The notes under the pieces were generated by a model. That model was not told the DNA's origin, searched no databases, and saw only the letters and a program-made list of their open reading frames with translations. The position numbers were made by a program, and so were the translations under genes. A stretch of DNA of 64,000 bases from Pseudoalteromonas arctica (GTDB taxonomy: Bacteria > Pseudomonadota > Gammaproteobacteria > Enterobacterales > Alteromonadaceae), in assembly GCF_012927645.1 (NCBI RefSeq), contig NZ_JABBMT010000007.1, forward strand, positions 62,001 to 126,000, given 5' to 3'. Positions 45,451 to 54,453 of the stretch are shown here, piece by piece. Each line of letters starts with the position of its first letter. The stretch's first letter is position 1.

Positions 45451-45681
45451 TTAAGGGGGATTTTTTGTAACGATAACACCAAGTTTAGCCATCGCAGTTA
45501 AAGTTGTAGTCGCACCTTGCACAAGCTGCTGCGTTGTAAATTGCGGCGCTTGTGCTGCAACTTGTTCAACCAGTGAAGCTAATTTAATACTCGGTGTTGT
45601 GTCTATAATTGCCAAACAGATGGCCGCTGCCGGAACAATAACGAAGACCTTACTACAAAAATAATCTTTGCTTAATCGCAC
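45451..45681 (-). CDS. Small hypothetical protein with hydrophobic N-terminus
   Basis: A 76-codon frame starting with GTG at 45681. Residues 11-27 (KVFVIVPAAAICLAIID) are hydrophobic like a membrane anchor or signal peptide; the rest is Ala/Thr/Gln-rich. The ribosome binding site is weak and no family is recognised. It is retained because no other gene occupies the gap and the composition looks protein-like. Confidence 0.35.
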   Translation of the reverse strand: MRLSKDYFCSKVFVIVPAAAICLAIIDTTPSIKLASLVEQVAAQAPQFTTQQLVQGATTTLTAMAKLGVIVTKNPP

Positions 45682-45817
45682 CTACTTACATATTAGTCAT
45701 AATAAAGACACGGCAAGTAAGCAATTGAAGTTAACTATGGGAGTAAAATTGGCATTTATCAATGTTATATTTACAGGTAAACTACGCCTCCTTTTCTAAA
45801 GTCAAAGTGCCCCTATC

Positions 45818-46774
45818 ATGAAATTAGTTTTAGCGCCTATGGAAGGGGTTGTCGATTTTAAAATGCGCCAACTACTCACCGACCTTGGTGGTCTTGATTT
45901 ATGCGTCACTGAGTTTGTACGTGTTATTGATGCCTGCTTGCCTGATAAAGTATTTCATCGCTATTGCCCAGAGCTAAATAATAACGGTTTAACGCGTTCT
46001 GGCACTGCCGTACGTATCCAATTACTTGGCCAAGTTGCACACGCATTAGCTGAAAACGCGGTCAGGGTAATTGAGCTTGGCTCTCACGGCGTTGATCTTA
46101 ATTTTGGTTGCCCTGCTAAAACAGTCAATAAAAGTAAAGGTGGCGCCGTGCTATTAAAAGATCCTGAGCACATGTATGAAATAATCAAAGCAGTCCGTGA
46201 CGCCGTGCCAGGAGAGCATCAAGTAAGCGCTAAAATTCGTTTAGGTTTTGATGATGACAGTAACAGCCAAGAAATTGTTGATGCCGTTGTCAGTGCTGGC
46301 GCTAATAGTATTGCTATTCATGCTCGTACAAAGCGAGACGGTTATAACCCGCCTGCTTACTGGGAGAAAATTCCACCACTGATCAAAGATAAAAACATCG
46401 CAGTGGTCGCAAATGGCGAGATTTGGCAAGTAGAAGATGCACTACTTTGCCAACAACGTAGTGGTTGTACAGACTTAATGCTTGGTCGCGGAGCACTGTC
46501 GCATCCTGATTTAGCACGTAAAATAAAAGCACACTTTAATAATGAACACTATGTTGGCCTGCAGTGGGAAAATATTCTCTATCATCTGATCCATTCAGCT
46601 ATATATTATGATCCAGCGAAAGATGAAAAATATTTTGCTTCTCGTACTAAGCAGTGGCTGGGCTATTTAAAACGCCAATATAACCAAGCTGATATTTTGT
46701 TCGCTGAGATAAGGCGCCTTAAAACAAAAGAAGATGTCACCACTGTTTTGAAAAAATACGCTATCGCACCCTAA
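45818..46774 (+). CDS. dusC: tRNA-dihydrouridine(16) synthase DusC
   Basis: A 318-residue flavoenzyme (E. coli DusC 315). LAPMEGVVDFKMRQLLTDLGGLDLCVTEFVRV is the DusC-type N-terminus; the active-site cysteine lies in NFGCPAKTVNKSKGGAVLL, and SIAIHARTKRDGY and VVANGEIW are FMN-binding blocks. It reduces U16 of tRNAs. It stands alone on the plus strand. Confidence 0.93.
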   Translation: MKLVLAPMEGVVDFKMRQLLTDLGGLDLCVTEFVRVIDACLPDKVFHRYCPELNNNGLTRSGTAVRIQLLGQVAHALAENAVRVIELGSHGVDLNFGCPAKTVNKSKGGAVLLKDPEHMYEIIKAVRDAVPGEHQVSAKIRLGFDDDSNSQEIVDAVVSAGANSIAIHARTKRDGYNPPAYWEKIPPLIKDKNIAVVANGEIWQVEDALLCQQRSGCTDLMLGRGALSHPDLARKIKAHFNNEHYVGLQWENILYHLIHSAIYYDPAKDEKYFASRTKQWLGYLKRQYNQADILFAEIRRLKTKEDVTTVLKKYAIAP

Positions 46775-46845
46775 TTTGACATATATCAAAGTCGGCTTTT
46801 TTAAATTAATGAATACTGCAGTATTGCTCAACGAGGACAATAACA

Positions 46846-47190
46846 ATGATCAATGCTCAACATCACCTTCAACAACTTAATACAGAGCTGAAGCACGTAA
46901 GGCATTGCTTGCTTACAACACTATCAAGCTCAAGTAACCAATTGCATCACTCGCTAGCTGAAACTTTGCACAAAAATAATCCTGAGCAATGGTTAGAGCT
47001 TACGCAAAAACAACTTGGCAGTGAATATAAAGATATCATAGTTCGCTTAGAACAACTTGAAGCGGCAGTCTGTCAAGTCGATATCGGCCAATATGGTTAT
47101 TGCTGTGACTGTGAAGAAAAAATTGACTCGCAACGGCTCAATGCCGATCCAACAGCGCAGCGCTGTAGCAGCTGCGAGCCAAGGTCATAA
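46846..47190 (+). CDS. DksA/TraR-type C4 zinc-finger protein
   Basis: A 114-residue protein with a helical N-terminus and a C-terminal C4 finger, CCDCEEKIDSQRLNADPTAQRCSSC, of the DksA/TraR family. The VCQVDIGQYGYCCDC region (usually I..G.YG.C..C) is typical. It could act on RNA polymerase like DksA, but the coiled coil is short and the DxxDxA tip motif of DksA is not evident, so a different role is possible. Confidence 0.8.
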   Translation: MINAQHHLQQLNTELKHVRHCLLTTLSSSSNQLHHSLAETLHKNNPEQWLELTQKQLGSEYKDIIVRLEQLEAAVCQVDIGQYGYCCDCEEKIDSQRLNADPTAQRCSSCEPRS

Positions 47191-47206
47191 GAATCGGTAA
47201 GCGAGC

Positions 47207-48259
47207 TTACCGAGTTGCTAAAAGTGTTGCGAACGCAAAACTTTGTGCCGGATAAAAAATGATATCAGCCACTAAGTAATCGACTTGTTGTGGCGTTAAT
47301 TTTAACCGTTTAAGTAAATTAACTTTCGCTTGTTGCACAGTCCAAGCATGGTAATGGATGCCAAGATCGGTTTCCATCATAGCTAACCAAAAAGTACGTT
47401 CTTCATTACTTATATCTGTTACAGCTTGCCCTGCAAAGCTCGTTAAGCTCTGATAATTTTGCGCCCAATCAAAGTCAATTAGCTTATCTTTAGACAATGC
47501 AAAACGCTGCTCAAGGACTGAATGCTGATGATCCACAGCAAAACGCATAGAGTACGCCCCTTGCTGCATTTCCCTCAACTGAGATTGCACTGCAACGAGC
47601 CAATTTATTGGTGCTTTAGTAATGCCTGAGAAGTAATTCAACTTACTTTGATACCAAGATCCACCATTTGATAAGCCATGTAAACCAACACTTCCACGAG
47701 GTGTATACGCCGCTAAATACTCATTAAACTCGCTCAAGGTGTGTTTAAGGTTTACCGGAAGATCAACGCGAGTAAGATTCTTAGTTACCTGCGTTTGTAA
47801 CGCATTAAGTTCAATTGAGTTGAGTCTAAGTTTACTCTCTTTAGCGAGTATTAACTGCTGCTGAGTAAAACTGAGCCAATTGTTTATGTTTGCAGTAATA
47901 TCGTGATGCTGATTATAGGCAAGCATATTATCAAGCACAGGAATATACACCGGCCATGTAAAATAACGCTCTGGAAAACGCTCTGCAATAATAAGATAAT
48001 CCAATGAACTCTGCGCGACAGGTGTTAACTCTAAGGTTTTCATGGCTTGATATATACTGTGACGTTCTTTTAAATATGCATCACTGAATGGAAACAGTTG
48101 CTCGTTAACTTGTTTAATTTCACCTGTTGGTCTTAAAAATTGATTTAGTATTTGCAATGCTTGCTGAGCTTGCTCTTTACTCTGATACTGATTATTCGTA
48201 TCACCGCATGCGCTCAAAAAAAGCGCTGAGAAGCATATCCATATTAGGTGTTTCATCAT
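47207..48259 (-). CDS. DUF885-related lipoprotein lacking the catalytic His motif
   Basis: A 350-residue lipoprotein (lipobox LSAC). The middle (GSVGLHGLSNGGSWYQSKLNYFSG) and the C-terminus (TDLGIHYHAWTVQQAKVNLLKRLKLTPQQVDYLVADIIFYPAQSFAF) resemble the LPNG.AWY and D.G.H...W...QA....P.Q...Y segments of DUF885 peptidase-like proteins. The HExxxGHH-type motif expected between them is not visible, so it may be an inactive relative. The resemblance is by eye and could be wrong. The gene is convergent with the DksA-like gene. Confidence 0.5.
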   Translation of the reverse strand: MMKHLIWICFSALFLSACGDTNNQYQSKEQAQQALQILNQFLRPTGEIKQVNEQLFPFSDAYLKERHSIYQAMKTLELTPVAQSSLDYLIIAERFPERYFTWPVYIPVLDNMLAYNQHHDITANINNWLSFTQQQLILAKESKLRLNSIELNALQTQVTKNLTRVDLPVNLKHTLSEFNEYLAAYTPRGSVGLHGLSNGGSWYQSKLNYFSGITKAPINWLVAVQSQLREMQQGAYSMRFAVDHQHSVLEQRFALSKDKLIDFDWAQNYQSLTSFAGQAVTDISNEERTFWLAMMETDLGIHYHAWTVQQAKVNLLKRLKLTPQQVDYLVADIIFYPAQSFAFATLLATR

Positions 48260-48273
48260 GAGTTAAATCCAAT

Positions 48274-48298
48274 AAAAAAAGCCCCATTGGGGCTTTTT
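48274..48298 (-). terminator. Terminator of the TonB operon
   Basis: GCCCC (48281-48285), loop ATT and GGGGC (48289-48293), extended by A/T pairs on both sides, with T-runs on both strands. It lies 25 bp after the TPR gene stop on the minus strand. Confidence 0.8.
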
Positions 48299-48322
48299 AT
48301 AAATTGCTATAGCGAATTAAAG

Positions 48323-49582
48323 TTAAATCTTAACACCGTTGCGAGCGGCTTTATCTTTAATAAATACAGACCAACCTTTTGCAAACTTGCGCGTGCGCGG
48401 GTCATCCATTGCTTTAGTTATTGCCGCATAAGCTTGCTTATACTTTTCTTGATAGTAATAAGCTTCCGCTAAATCTGAATAAATGGTTCCTTTCTTATCA
48501 GAACCTAATTCAAGTGCCTTGTTCAAACGAACAACGGCAGCACTATAATTTTGCGATTGCAATAATAATGAACCTGCTTTGCGGTAAAGCTCAGCATCGT
48601 CATCAAATTTAGCCGCTTCTTCATAGTACTTAGCTGCTTTTTCAATATCTTTTGAGCGATGATAGTTACTGGCTACTGCGCTGATATTTTGTTTATTACG
48701 CTTAACAATCTTATCATTTATAGACTTCTCTAAAACCTTAGCGGCTTTATAAGGAATTTCATTCAATGAATAAAAGTTAGACAAAACTTTATAATCAACT
48801 TCAGTTTCAAAATAACCATTTTTGTAAGCTACTTCCATCGTTGCAAGACCAGTTTTATAGTCTTCCGTCTGAAGGTAGTATTTACCTAAGCTTACCCATG
48901 CTTTTTTATCATCTGGCCAGATACGAACAATTTCTTCACCAACTTTAACCATATTTTTATAGTCTTTAAGTTCAAAGTAAGAACCTAATTTTAATTGGTA
49001 AGGGCCTTTGTTAGGCTCTTTTTGAAGTTTAATTGCTTTATCTGCCGGAGTAAAAACATCACGGAATTTACCTAACTGATAGTTAGCTTGGGCTATACGA
49101 GTATAAACCGTTGCATCTTCTTCACCAGTAAAGTCCATCCATGCAACATAAGCATCTTTGGCTTTTTCATACTGCTCAGTACCCGCGTACATATCGCCTA
49201 ATGTTTTTAAACTTTGTTCGTGATCGGCAAAGTTTAACACATCAGGGGCAACAGCTAATTTTAAGTAACCAATCGCAGTTTTGTACTGCTCTTTCTGGCC
49301 ATACATGCTACCTAAATAGCGGTTAACTGTTGCTTTATCAAAGTCATCTGAAGGGTCAAGCTCTTTAAGCATCGCAATAGCTTCATCAAGCTTATCTTCG
49401 TTGTACAAGTCAAACGCTTTTATAACTTTTTTACCAGTGCGCTCACCCATGATCCTAGTTTTTGCTTTCTTCCGCGCTTCAATTTTCGCGGGATCTGGCG
49501 CGGCTAGAACCGGTGCAGTAAATACTGCACCCGAGAAAGACATAAGTACCGCAAGTGCTGTTACTTTAGATAAATTTCTCAT
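48323..49582 (-). CDS. Periplasmic TPR protein of the TonB operon
   Basis: A 419-residue protein with a signal peptide (LAVLMSFSGAVFTAPVLA) and multiple tetratricopeptide-type repeats, for example AIAMLKELDPSDDFDKATVNRYLGSMYGQKEQYKTAIGYLKLAV and later YYEEAAKFDDDAELYRKAGSLLLQSQNYSAAVVRLNKALELG. It is the last gene of a DUF3450-TtpC-ExbB-ExbD-TonB operon, 11 bp after tonB; such a TPR partner is known in TtpC-type TonB2 systems. It probably scaffolds the complex in the periplasm. Confidence 0.85.
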   Translation of the reverse strand: MRNLSKVTALAVLMSFSGAVFTAPVLAAPDPAKIEARKKAKTRIMGERTGKKVIKAFDLYNEDKLDEAIAMLKELDPSDDFDKATVNRYLGSMYGQKEQYKTAIGYLKLAVAPDVLNFADHEQSLKTLGDMYAGTEQYEKAKDAYVAWMDFTGEEDATVYTRIAQANYQLGKFRDVFTPADKAIKLQKEPNKGPYQLKLGSYFELKDYKNMVKVGEEIVRIWPDDKKAWVSLGKYYLQTEDYKTGLATMEVAYKNGYFETEVDYKVLSNFYSLNEIPYKAAKVLEKSINDKIVKRNKQNISAVASNYHRSKDIEKAAKYYEEAAKFDDDAELYRKAGSLLLQSQNYSAAVVRLNKALELGSDKKGTIYSDLAEAYYYQEKYKQAYAAITKAMDDPRTRKFAKGWSVFIKDKAARNGVKI

Positions 49583-49593
49583 TACTTGCCTCC

Positions 49594-50211
49594 TTAGTTG
49601 CCTTGGTTAATTTTAAAGTCTAGCTGAACTTGTAAGCCAACTTGCTTTTGTGGCTTACCGTCAATAATTTTAGGACGGTATTTCCACTTGCTCAATGCAC
49701 GTTTAGCTTCTCTATCGAATATGCGTTTAGGGTCTGCGTCAATTACTTCAACATCAGTTACCCCACCCAATTCATCAATTGAGAATGAAAGCTGTACCCA
49801 ACCTTCTTTACCATCACGCGCTGCTTGTGTTGGATATTTTGGTTCAATACGAACGATAGGTGTCGCATCACCATCTCGTCCGAATGCCCCTGGACCACTT
49901 AGACCACCTGCCGAACTTCCCACATCAATACTACCCATATTAAATGACATAGTACCTGGGTTTGGGTTGTTATTTTCCGGCTGTGGCGGCTGCGGTTTAG
50001 GCGGCTGCTTTGGCGGTGGAGGCGGCGGAGGCGGTACTCGCTTCCGTTCCTGCACCTTAGATTCAGGCGGATTCGTCATAATTTCGACTATGATCTGCTC
50101 TTTTTGTTCCGTATTACGGTCAGCCCCACCAGAGATGAGGAAAGCCATGAAGTAGAACAAGCCGAAAGTAACTGCCCCACCTGCAATCAGTGAAAACAGA
50201 AAACGAATCAT
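49594..50211 (-). CDS. tonB: Energy transducer TonB
   Basis: A 205-residue protein with an N-terminal membrane helix (LFSLIAGGAVTFGLFYFMAFLIS), a proline-rich periplasmic spacer (RVPPPPPPPPKQPPKPQPP) and a C-terminal TonB domain (RIEPKYPTQAARDGKEGWVQLSFSIDELGGVTDVEVIDADP...FDREAKRALSKWKYRP). It delivers proton-motive energy to outer-membrane receptors. Its ATG overlaps the exbD stop (TAATG). Confidence 0.94.
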   Translation of the reverse strand: MIRFLFSLIAGGAVTFGLFYFMAFLISGGADRNTEQKEQIIVEIMTNPPESKVQERKRVPPPPPPPPKQPPKPQPPQPENNNPNPGTMSFNMGSIDVGSSAGGLSGPGAFGRDGDATPIVRIEPKYPTQAARDGKEGWVQLSFSIDELGGVTDVEVIDADPKRIFDREAKRALSKWKYRPKIIDGKPQKQVGLQVQLDFKINQGN

Positions 50212-50615
50212 TACTGATCTCCAGCTATTGAAATTCTCAGGTTATCACCCGTCGCTTTGATCTGGTCCATAACTTTAACCACTACGCCGTGTTTTGCATC
50301 TTTGTCAGCTTGCAAAATTACAACTTCAGTAGGTTGTTCAGCTAATAAACTTTCAATTTTTGCTGAAACACGTTCAACATCAACTTGCTGTTTATCAATC
50401 CAGATTTCGCCGTTGTCACGAATTGCAATAAAAATGTTAGCATTTTTTTGCTTCGTAGCTTGGGCCGCTTTTGGTTTATTGACCTCGATACCAGCCTCTT
50501 TAACGAACGATGTAGTTACGATAAAGAAAATAAGCATGATAAATACGATGTCAAGCATCGGTGTCATATCGACCGTTGCATCTTCTTCTTCACGAAAACG
50601 TTGTTTACGTGCCAT
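50211..50615 (-). CDS. exbD: Biopolymer transporter ExbD
   Basis: A 134-residue protein with one transmembrane helix bearing the conserved aspartate (VDMTPMLDIVFIMLIFFIVTTSF, residues about 15-37) and a periplasmic domain ending in KVMDQIKATGDNLRISIAGDQ. It forms the proton channel with ExbB. It is coupled to tonB by overlap. Confidence 0.94.
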   Translation of the reverse strand: MARKQRFREEEDATVDMTPMLDIVFIMLIFFIVTTSFVKEAGIEVNKPKAAQATKQKNANIFIAIRDNGEIWIDKQQVDVERVSAKIESLLAEQPTEVVILQADKDAKHGVVVKVMDQIKATGDNLRISIAGDQ

Positions 50616-50629
50616 ATTTAATTCTCTCT

Positions 50630-51154
50630 CTAGTGATGAGGCATACTATCAACAAGCTTGGCTTTCACCATTCTCGCTCTTGCCTCAAGGCGTGAGCTAA
50701 AGAATACTCCAGATAATGCCGCAACCATTCCAGCCATTGTTGGGATTGTTGCCATTGAAATACCTGATGCCATTAAACGTGCATTACCTGTACCTTGGCT
50801 TGCCATGGTTTCAAAAACCGCGATCATGCCTGTTACTGTACCAAGTAAGCCAATTAAAGGACAAACAGCTACTAATGTTTTAATCAACAACATACGCTGA
50901 TCTAATTTTTCAGACGCTTCAGAAATCCATGCTTCACGGATTCTGTGTGCGTACCAAGACGTAGTGTCTTGGCGGGCATCCCACTTTGCTACAATTTCCG
51001 TCGATAAACGAGGAAATTCAGAAAGTAAGAACCAATAGCGCTCAATCATTAAAACCCACATAAGAAAGAGTGCTATCGCGACCACGTATAAAACCTGGCC
51101 GCCTGTGCCAACAAAATCCCTGATAGATTCCCATATCTCCATCAGGACTAGCAT
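50630..51154 (-). CDS. exbB: MotA/TolQ/ExbB proton channel protein (ExbB2-like)
   Basis: A 174-residue ExbB with three membrane helices; LIKTLVAVCPLIGLLGTVTGMIAVFETMASQGTGNARLMASGISMA carries the conserved G-L-L-G-T-V-x-G-M channel block, and GMVAALSGVFFSSRLEARA follows. Its ATG overlaps the ttpC stop (TAATG). With ExbD it forms the stator of the TonB system. Confidence 0.92.
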   Translation of the reverse strand: MLVLMEIWESIRDFVGTGGQVLYVVAIALFLMWVLMIERYWFLLSEFPRLSTEIVAKWDARQDTTSWYAHRIREAWISEASEKLDQRMLLIKTLVAVCPLIGLLGTVTGMIAVFETMASQGTGNARLMASGISMATIPTMAGMVAALSGVFFSSRLEARARMVKAKLVDSMPHH

Positions 51155-52518
51155 TAGGCTTTCTCCTTCTCCGCGTGAGTAGCTACGATACCCGCGCTTT
51201 GCTCATCAAGGATGTGTAATACCGACTTACTACGACCCGCAACAACAGCGTGAAGAAGAATAAGTGGTAATGCAGCAATTAGACCTAGCGCAGTAGTTAC
51301 AAGTGCTAGAGAGATGTTACCTGCCATGATCTTCGGATCACCTGTACCGAACAATGTGATTGTTTGGAACGTTAAGATCATACCGATTACCGTACCTAGT
51401 AGACCAAGTAACGGCGCGATTGCAGCAAGGATTTTAATGATATTAATACCCGATTCAATGCGTGGCGTTTCACGAAGAATCGCTTCATCAAGTTTAAGCT
51501 CAAGGTTTTCAACATCTTGTGTTTTATTGTCATGGTACACTTTAAGAATACGACCCAGTGGGTTATTTGTATTCGGTGTAGACACGTTTTTAAGCTGACT
51601 ATTAATCTTACTACGAGTAAGCGTAAGGTCAATAAAGCGTACTAATGTGATTAAGATACCTAAACCTAGTAACGCAGTGATGATATAACCAACTACGCCA
51701 CCTTGGTGAAAGTATTCCTCAAGTGTCGCTTTTTGTGTATTGATACGTAAGATAGCACCACGTGTTGGATCCACGTAAACACCAGCATAGTTATCAGCAG
51801 ACGTATTTTCTAAGTCTTTAATACCAGCAAGGATATAACTATCAGGCTGTTTACCTAAAGGCTGAATCGATTTAGTTTCAGGCGAATAGATTAAGTAGCC
51901 ATCGTCTGTTACTAAGTTGAAGTTACCGATACGTGTTACTTGCTTAACTGTTGCGTTACCGTCAAGACCTGCAACTTCAGTTTCAAAAGTAGATACTTTA
52001 GCTGACTCAGTCATTTCAGTTTGTAGCGCTATCCAAAGCTCTTCAAGTTCACGAACTGTTGGTAACTCTTTAGCAGCTGCTAATGAACGTAAGATTTCAG
52101 CACGGCCTGGCTTTTCAGCAGAAACAAGAGACGCTTCGATTGAACCAATTGCATCTTGCGCAGCACGACGTACAACACCAAACATTTCACCTAACGTACC
52201 TTGTGCACTTTGAAGAGCAGCCTCTTTCTCAGCTAAAGTATTTTCGTTTTGTGCATATTCTTTAGTTAAACGATCGCCACGCGCTTTTTCAGCAGCTAAT
52301 TGGCTTTTTGCTTTATTAAGTAGCGCTTGTTTATCAGCACGATCTGATAAGAACTCTTGCTCACGTTGCTTATTGATTTTGCCTTCAGAGATACGCTCTT
52401 GCTTTACTTGCTCAAGAATTTTATCAAGAGCTCCAGTATTTGCATGTGCATTAAGCGCGGTACCTGCAGAAACAGATAGTACTGCTGCAACAGCAAAACC
52501 TTTAAATAGTTTCTTCAT
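51154..52518 (-). CDS. ttpC: TtpC-type long ExbB-like protein
   Basis: A 454-residue protein: a signal sequence (residues about 1-26), a long periplasmic coiled-coil region to about 270, then a TolQ/ExbB domain with IIKILAAIAPLLGLLGTVIGMILTFQTITLFGTGDPKIMAGNIS. This architecture and operon position match TtpC, the extra ExbB-like component required by the Vibrio TonB2 system. It precedes exbB with a TAATG overlap. Confidence 0.9.
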   Translation of the reverse strand: MKKLFKGFAVAAVLSVSAGTALNAHANTGALDKILEQVKQERISEGKINKQREQEFLSDRADKQALLNKAKSQLAAEKARGDRLTKEYAQNENTLAEKEAALQSAQGTLGEMFGVVRRAAQDAIGSIEASLVSAEKPGRAEILRSLAAAKELPTVRELEELWIALQTEMTESAKVSTFETEVAGLDGNATVKQVTRIGNFNLVTDDGYLIYSPETKSIQPLGKQPDSYILAGIKDLENTSADNYAGVYVDPTRGAILRINTQKATLEEYFHQGGVVGYIITALLGLGILITLVRFIDLTLTRSKINSQLKNVSTPNTNNPLGRILKVYHDNKTQDVENLELKLDEAILRETPRIESGINIIKILAAIAPLLGLLGTVIGMILTFQTITLFGTGDPKIMAGNISLALVTTALGLIAALPLILLHAVVAGRSKSVLHILDEQSAGIVATHAEKEKA

Positions 52519-52524
52519 TATTGA

Positions 52525-53295
52525 TTACTCCGCGCCAAAGATTGGTAGTTTAACAAGTTCTAATGTCGCTTGCTTACGCGCCATACGAATAACTTCTTTA
52601 ACAGGTTTTAGGTATTCATCACCTAATTTTTTCCACTGTTTAGTGTTGTTATCCCATACCCATGCGTGTTTTAAGTCAAACGATTGAGCAACGTATGTGA
52701 TACGACCAAGTTGGCCGAAATCAACGTTAATGCTCTTGCCATCAACTTCTAAAGTACCTTGTGAAGCAGCAACTAAAGAGCTGTATGCAGCTTCAATTGT
52801 GTATGCTTCTAATACCTGACGGAACTTCTCTGATGTAGTTACAGAAGAAGAAACCATTGTTTCACGTAATCTTTCAACACGCGCCAAACGATTGTCACTG
52901 TTAAACGGAACGTCCGCTTTGATGAATTGCTCAAGCGTATCGATCATGCGATACATCAAAGGCACAACGTTTTGTTTTGTGTTGTCGATCGTCGCAATTT
53001 GACGATCAAACGATTCAATTTGTGCATTTTGGTCAGCGACCAAACGTGCAACGTGATCGTTGTATACTTTCAATAGCTCAGATTCATCAACAACGTTACG
53101 GTACTCAGCCAATAGCTCTTGAGTTTGACCATATACATTGTCAATTTTAGTTTGAGACTTAACCGCAGCCGTTTGAATTTGTAGACCTGCTTTTTGCACG
53201 TCATTCAAAGGATCTGCAATCACATTGCTGCTTGCGAATGCAAAAGCGCCAACCAACGCAGTTGCTACAAGACTCTTTCTGATTTTAACAGACAT
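52525..53295 (-). CDS. DUF3450 periplasmic coiled-coil protein
   Basis: A 256-residue protein from the ATG at 53295 with a signal peptide (ALVGAFAFASSNVIA). The body is a long coiled coil (QTQELLAEYRNVVDESELLKVYNDHVARLVADQNAQIESFDRQIATI) and a C-terminal domain with RITYVAQSFDLKHAWVWDNNTKQWKKL. DUF3450 proteins begin TtpC-ExbB-ExbD-TonB operons in marine bacteria. It starts the operon 6 bp before ttpC, under the promoter at 53389. Confidence 0.88.
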   Translation of the reverse strand: MSVKIRKSLVATALVGAFAFASSNVIADPLNDVQKAGLQIQTAAVKSQTKIDNVYGQTQELLAEYRNVVDESELLKVYNDHVARLVADQNAQIESFDRQIATIDNTKQNVVPLMYRMIDTLEQFIKADVPFNSDNRLARVERLRETMVSSSVTTSEKFRQVLEAYTIEAAYSSLVAASQGTLEVDGKSINVDFGQLGRITYVAQSFDLKHAWVWDNNTKQWKKLGDEYLKPVKEVIRMARKQATLELVKLPIFGAE

Positions 53296-53358
53296 AGTTC
53301 CCAACCAATTAAGTAATGTTACTTTTATAATTTAATTACCTCCCTAAGGAGACAACCC

Positions 53359-53380
53359 TGATATCTTTTAATAGATATCA
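53359..53380. promoter_or_regulatory. Inverted repeat in the leader of the TonB operon
   Basis: TGATATCT (53359-53366) and AGATATCA (53373-53380) form a perfect 8-bp inverted repeat with a 6-bp spacer, immediately downstream of the predicted start near 53382. It could be a repressor operator or an RNA hairpin in the 5' leader. No Fur-box match was found. Confidence 0.5.
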
Positions 53381-53388
53381 ACCCTCCA

Positions 53389-53417
53389 ATAATGCTAAAT
53401 GCAATGCACGCTGTCAA
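53389..53417 (-). promoter_or_regulatory. Promoter of the TonB operon
   Basis: Minus strand TTGACA (53417-53412), 17-bp spacer, CATTAT (53394-53389). The -35 is perfect and the -10 matches at four of six positions. The predicted start lies about 85 bp before the DUF3450 ATG. Confidence 0.65.
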
Positions 53418-53877
53418 CTTGATGTTTGGAATTTACCAGAAATAAATTAATTCAATCAATACAAACTAAAACACACAAAACAAAGGATTAACACAAATGC
53501 AACACCGGTGTTTTTTATCGAGGATGAAAGCCGCTACCTAACACCGTTCTATCGTCAGCCATGAAATACAAAACATTAATGTAACATTTTATGTGTAATC
53601 TAAGAGGGTTAAAAAAGTTCATAATTATTTCAAATAAGCGTCGTCATTCAGTAAAAAGCCTTTCTAGGCGGCCAAATCTAGGATATATCGCAAAAAATAG
53701 CAGCCGGATCTTTTAAAGGAAAGCATGGCGCATGGTTACGAGCGAGAATAATATCGTTTTGTCTGCAGGCTTGTATTGGCAACATTTGGGCTAGTAAAAT
53801 AGCATCAAAAATTTATTGAATTTAATAAAGTAGAAAGAGAAGGTTTATTATAAGATAGATTTAATGAGGGGAATTAT
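53418..53877. other. Intergenic region without a recognisable gene
   Basis: About 460 bp between the TonB-operon promoter and the cold shock gene hairpin. I see no plausible ORF, tRNA or structured RNA on either strand. Upstream activation sites for the TonB operon may lie here. Confidence 0.4.
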
Positions 53878-53901
53878 GGTGAAACAGAGTTCTGTTTCAC
53901 C
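53878..53901 (-). terminator. Hairpin after the cold shock gene
   Basis: GGTGAAACAG, loop AGTT and CTGTTTCACC form a perfect 10-bp stem 30 bp after the cold shock stop on the minus strand. No T-run follows on that strand, so it may stabilise the mRNA end rather than terminate strongly. Confidence 0.55.
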
Positions 53902-53930
53902 AAGTTGAACCTAGGTTCACATAATATAAA

Positions 53931-54140
53931 TTATGCTAGTTCTACGTTCTCAGCTTCAGGGCCTTTTTGGCCTTGCTTGATGCCGAAAGACACTTGTTGG
54001 CCTTCGCTTAGAGTGCGAAAACCTGAGCCTGTAATAGCGCTGAAATGTACGAATACGTCAGGGCCATTTTCTTGTTCAATAAAACCGAAACCTTTAGCTT
54101 CGTTGAAGAACTTAACTTTACCAGTAACCGTGTTTGACAT
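53931..54140 (-). CDS. CspA-family cold shock protein
   Basis: A 69-residue single cold-shock domain. [17 protein letters not shown] (RNP1: K-G-F-G-F-I) and DVFVHFSAI (RNP2) are intact. It binds single-stranded RNA/DNA and melts structures. AGGA lies nine bases before the ATG; the 313-bp upstream region is long, as is common for csp leaders. Confidence 0.95.
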   Translation of the reverse strand: MSNTVTGKVKFFNEAKGFGFIEQENGPDVFVHFSAITGSGFRTLSEGQQVSFGIKQGQKGPEAENVELA

Positions 54141-54453
54141 ACCAAATTTTCCTGTAAGTCAATAATTAAAATTCAGCCAGATTGGCTATATCCTCCCTGA
54201 GTGAATGCCCAATAAATCGCTGGGATAAAGTACAGGAAGAAGTAATAACCATTAACCGGAAACCTTACACGCCGCACATTAACCAAAAAATTCAATACGC
54301 AAAAACTCAAAGCAAGTTAAGGTTAACACAATATAATTGTTTTAGCTCTATTAATTAAAAAATATTTTATAAGCCATGAAGCAATTACTGAAACACGGCT
54401 TAACTGATTAATTTTAAGACTAAAAATGCAGCTGTTGTTTAGATAATAGTTAA
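54141..54453. other. Upstream region of the cold shock gene
   Basis: This 313-bp stretch lies between the cold shock gene and pyrC on the same strand. It probably holds a long 5' leader of the csp mRNA. I could not identify a clear -10/-35 pair or a conserved cold box, and there is no ORF worth reporting. Confidence 0.4.

Noticed and set aside
49688..50155. 155-codon plus-strand ORF antisense to tonB
   Set aside because: It mirrors the proline-rich repeat of tonB (Gly-rich on the other strand) and has no family features; tonB fits its operon perfectly.
53305..53420. Fur box upstream of the TonB operon
   Set aside because: No match to the GATAAT-type 19-bp consensus; only the GATATC inverted repeat is present.
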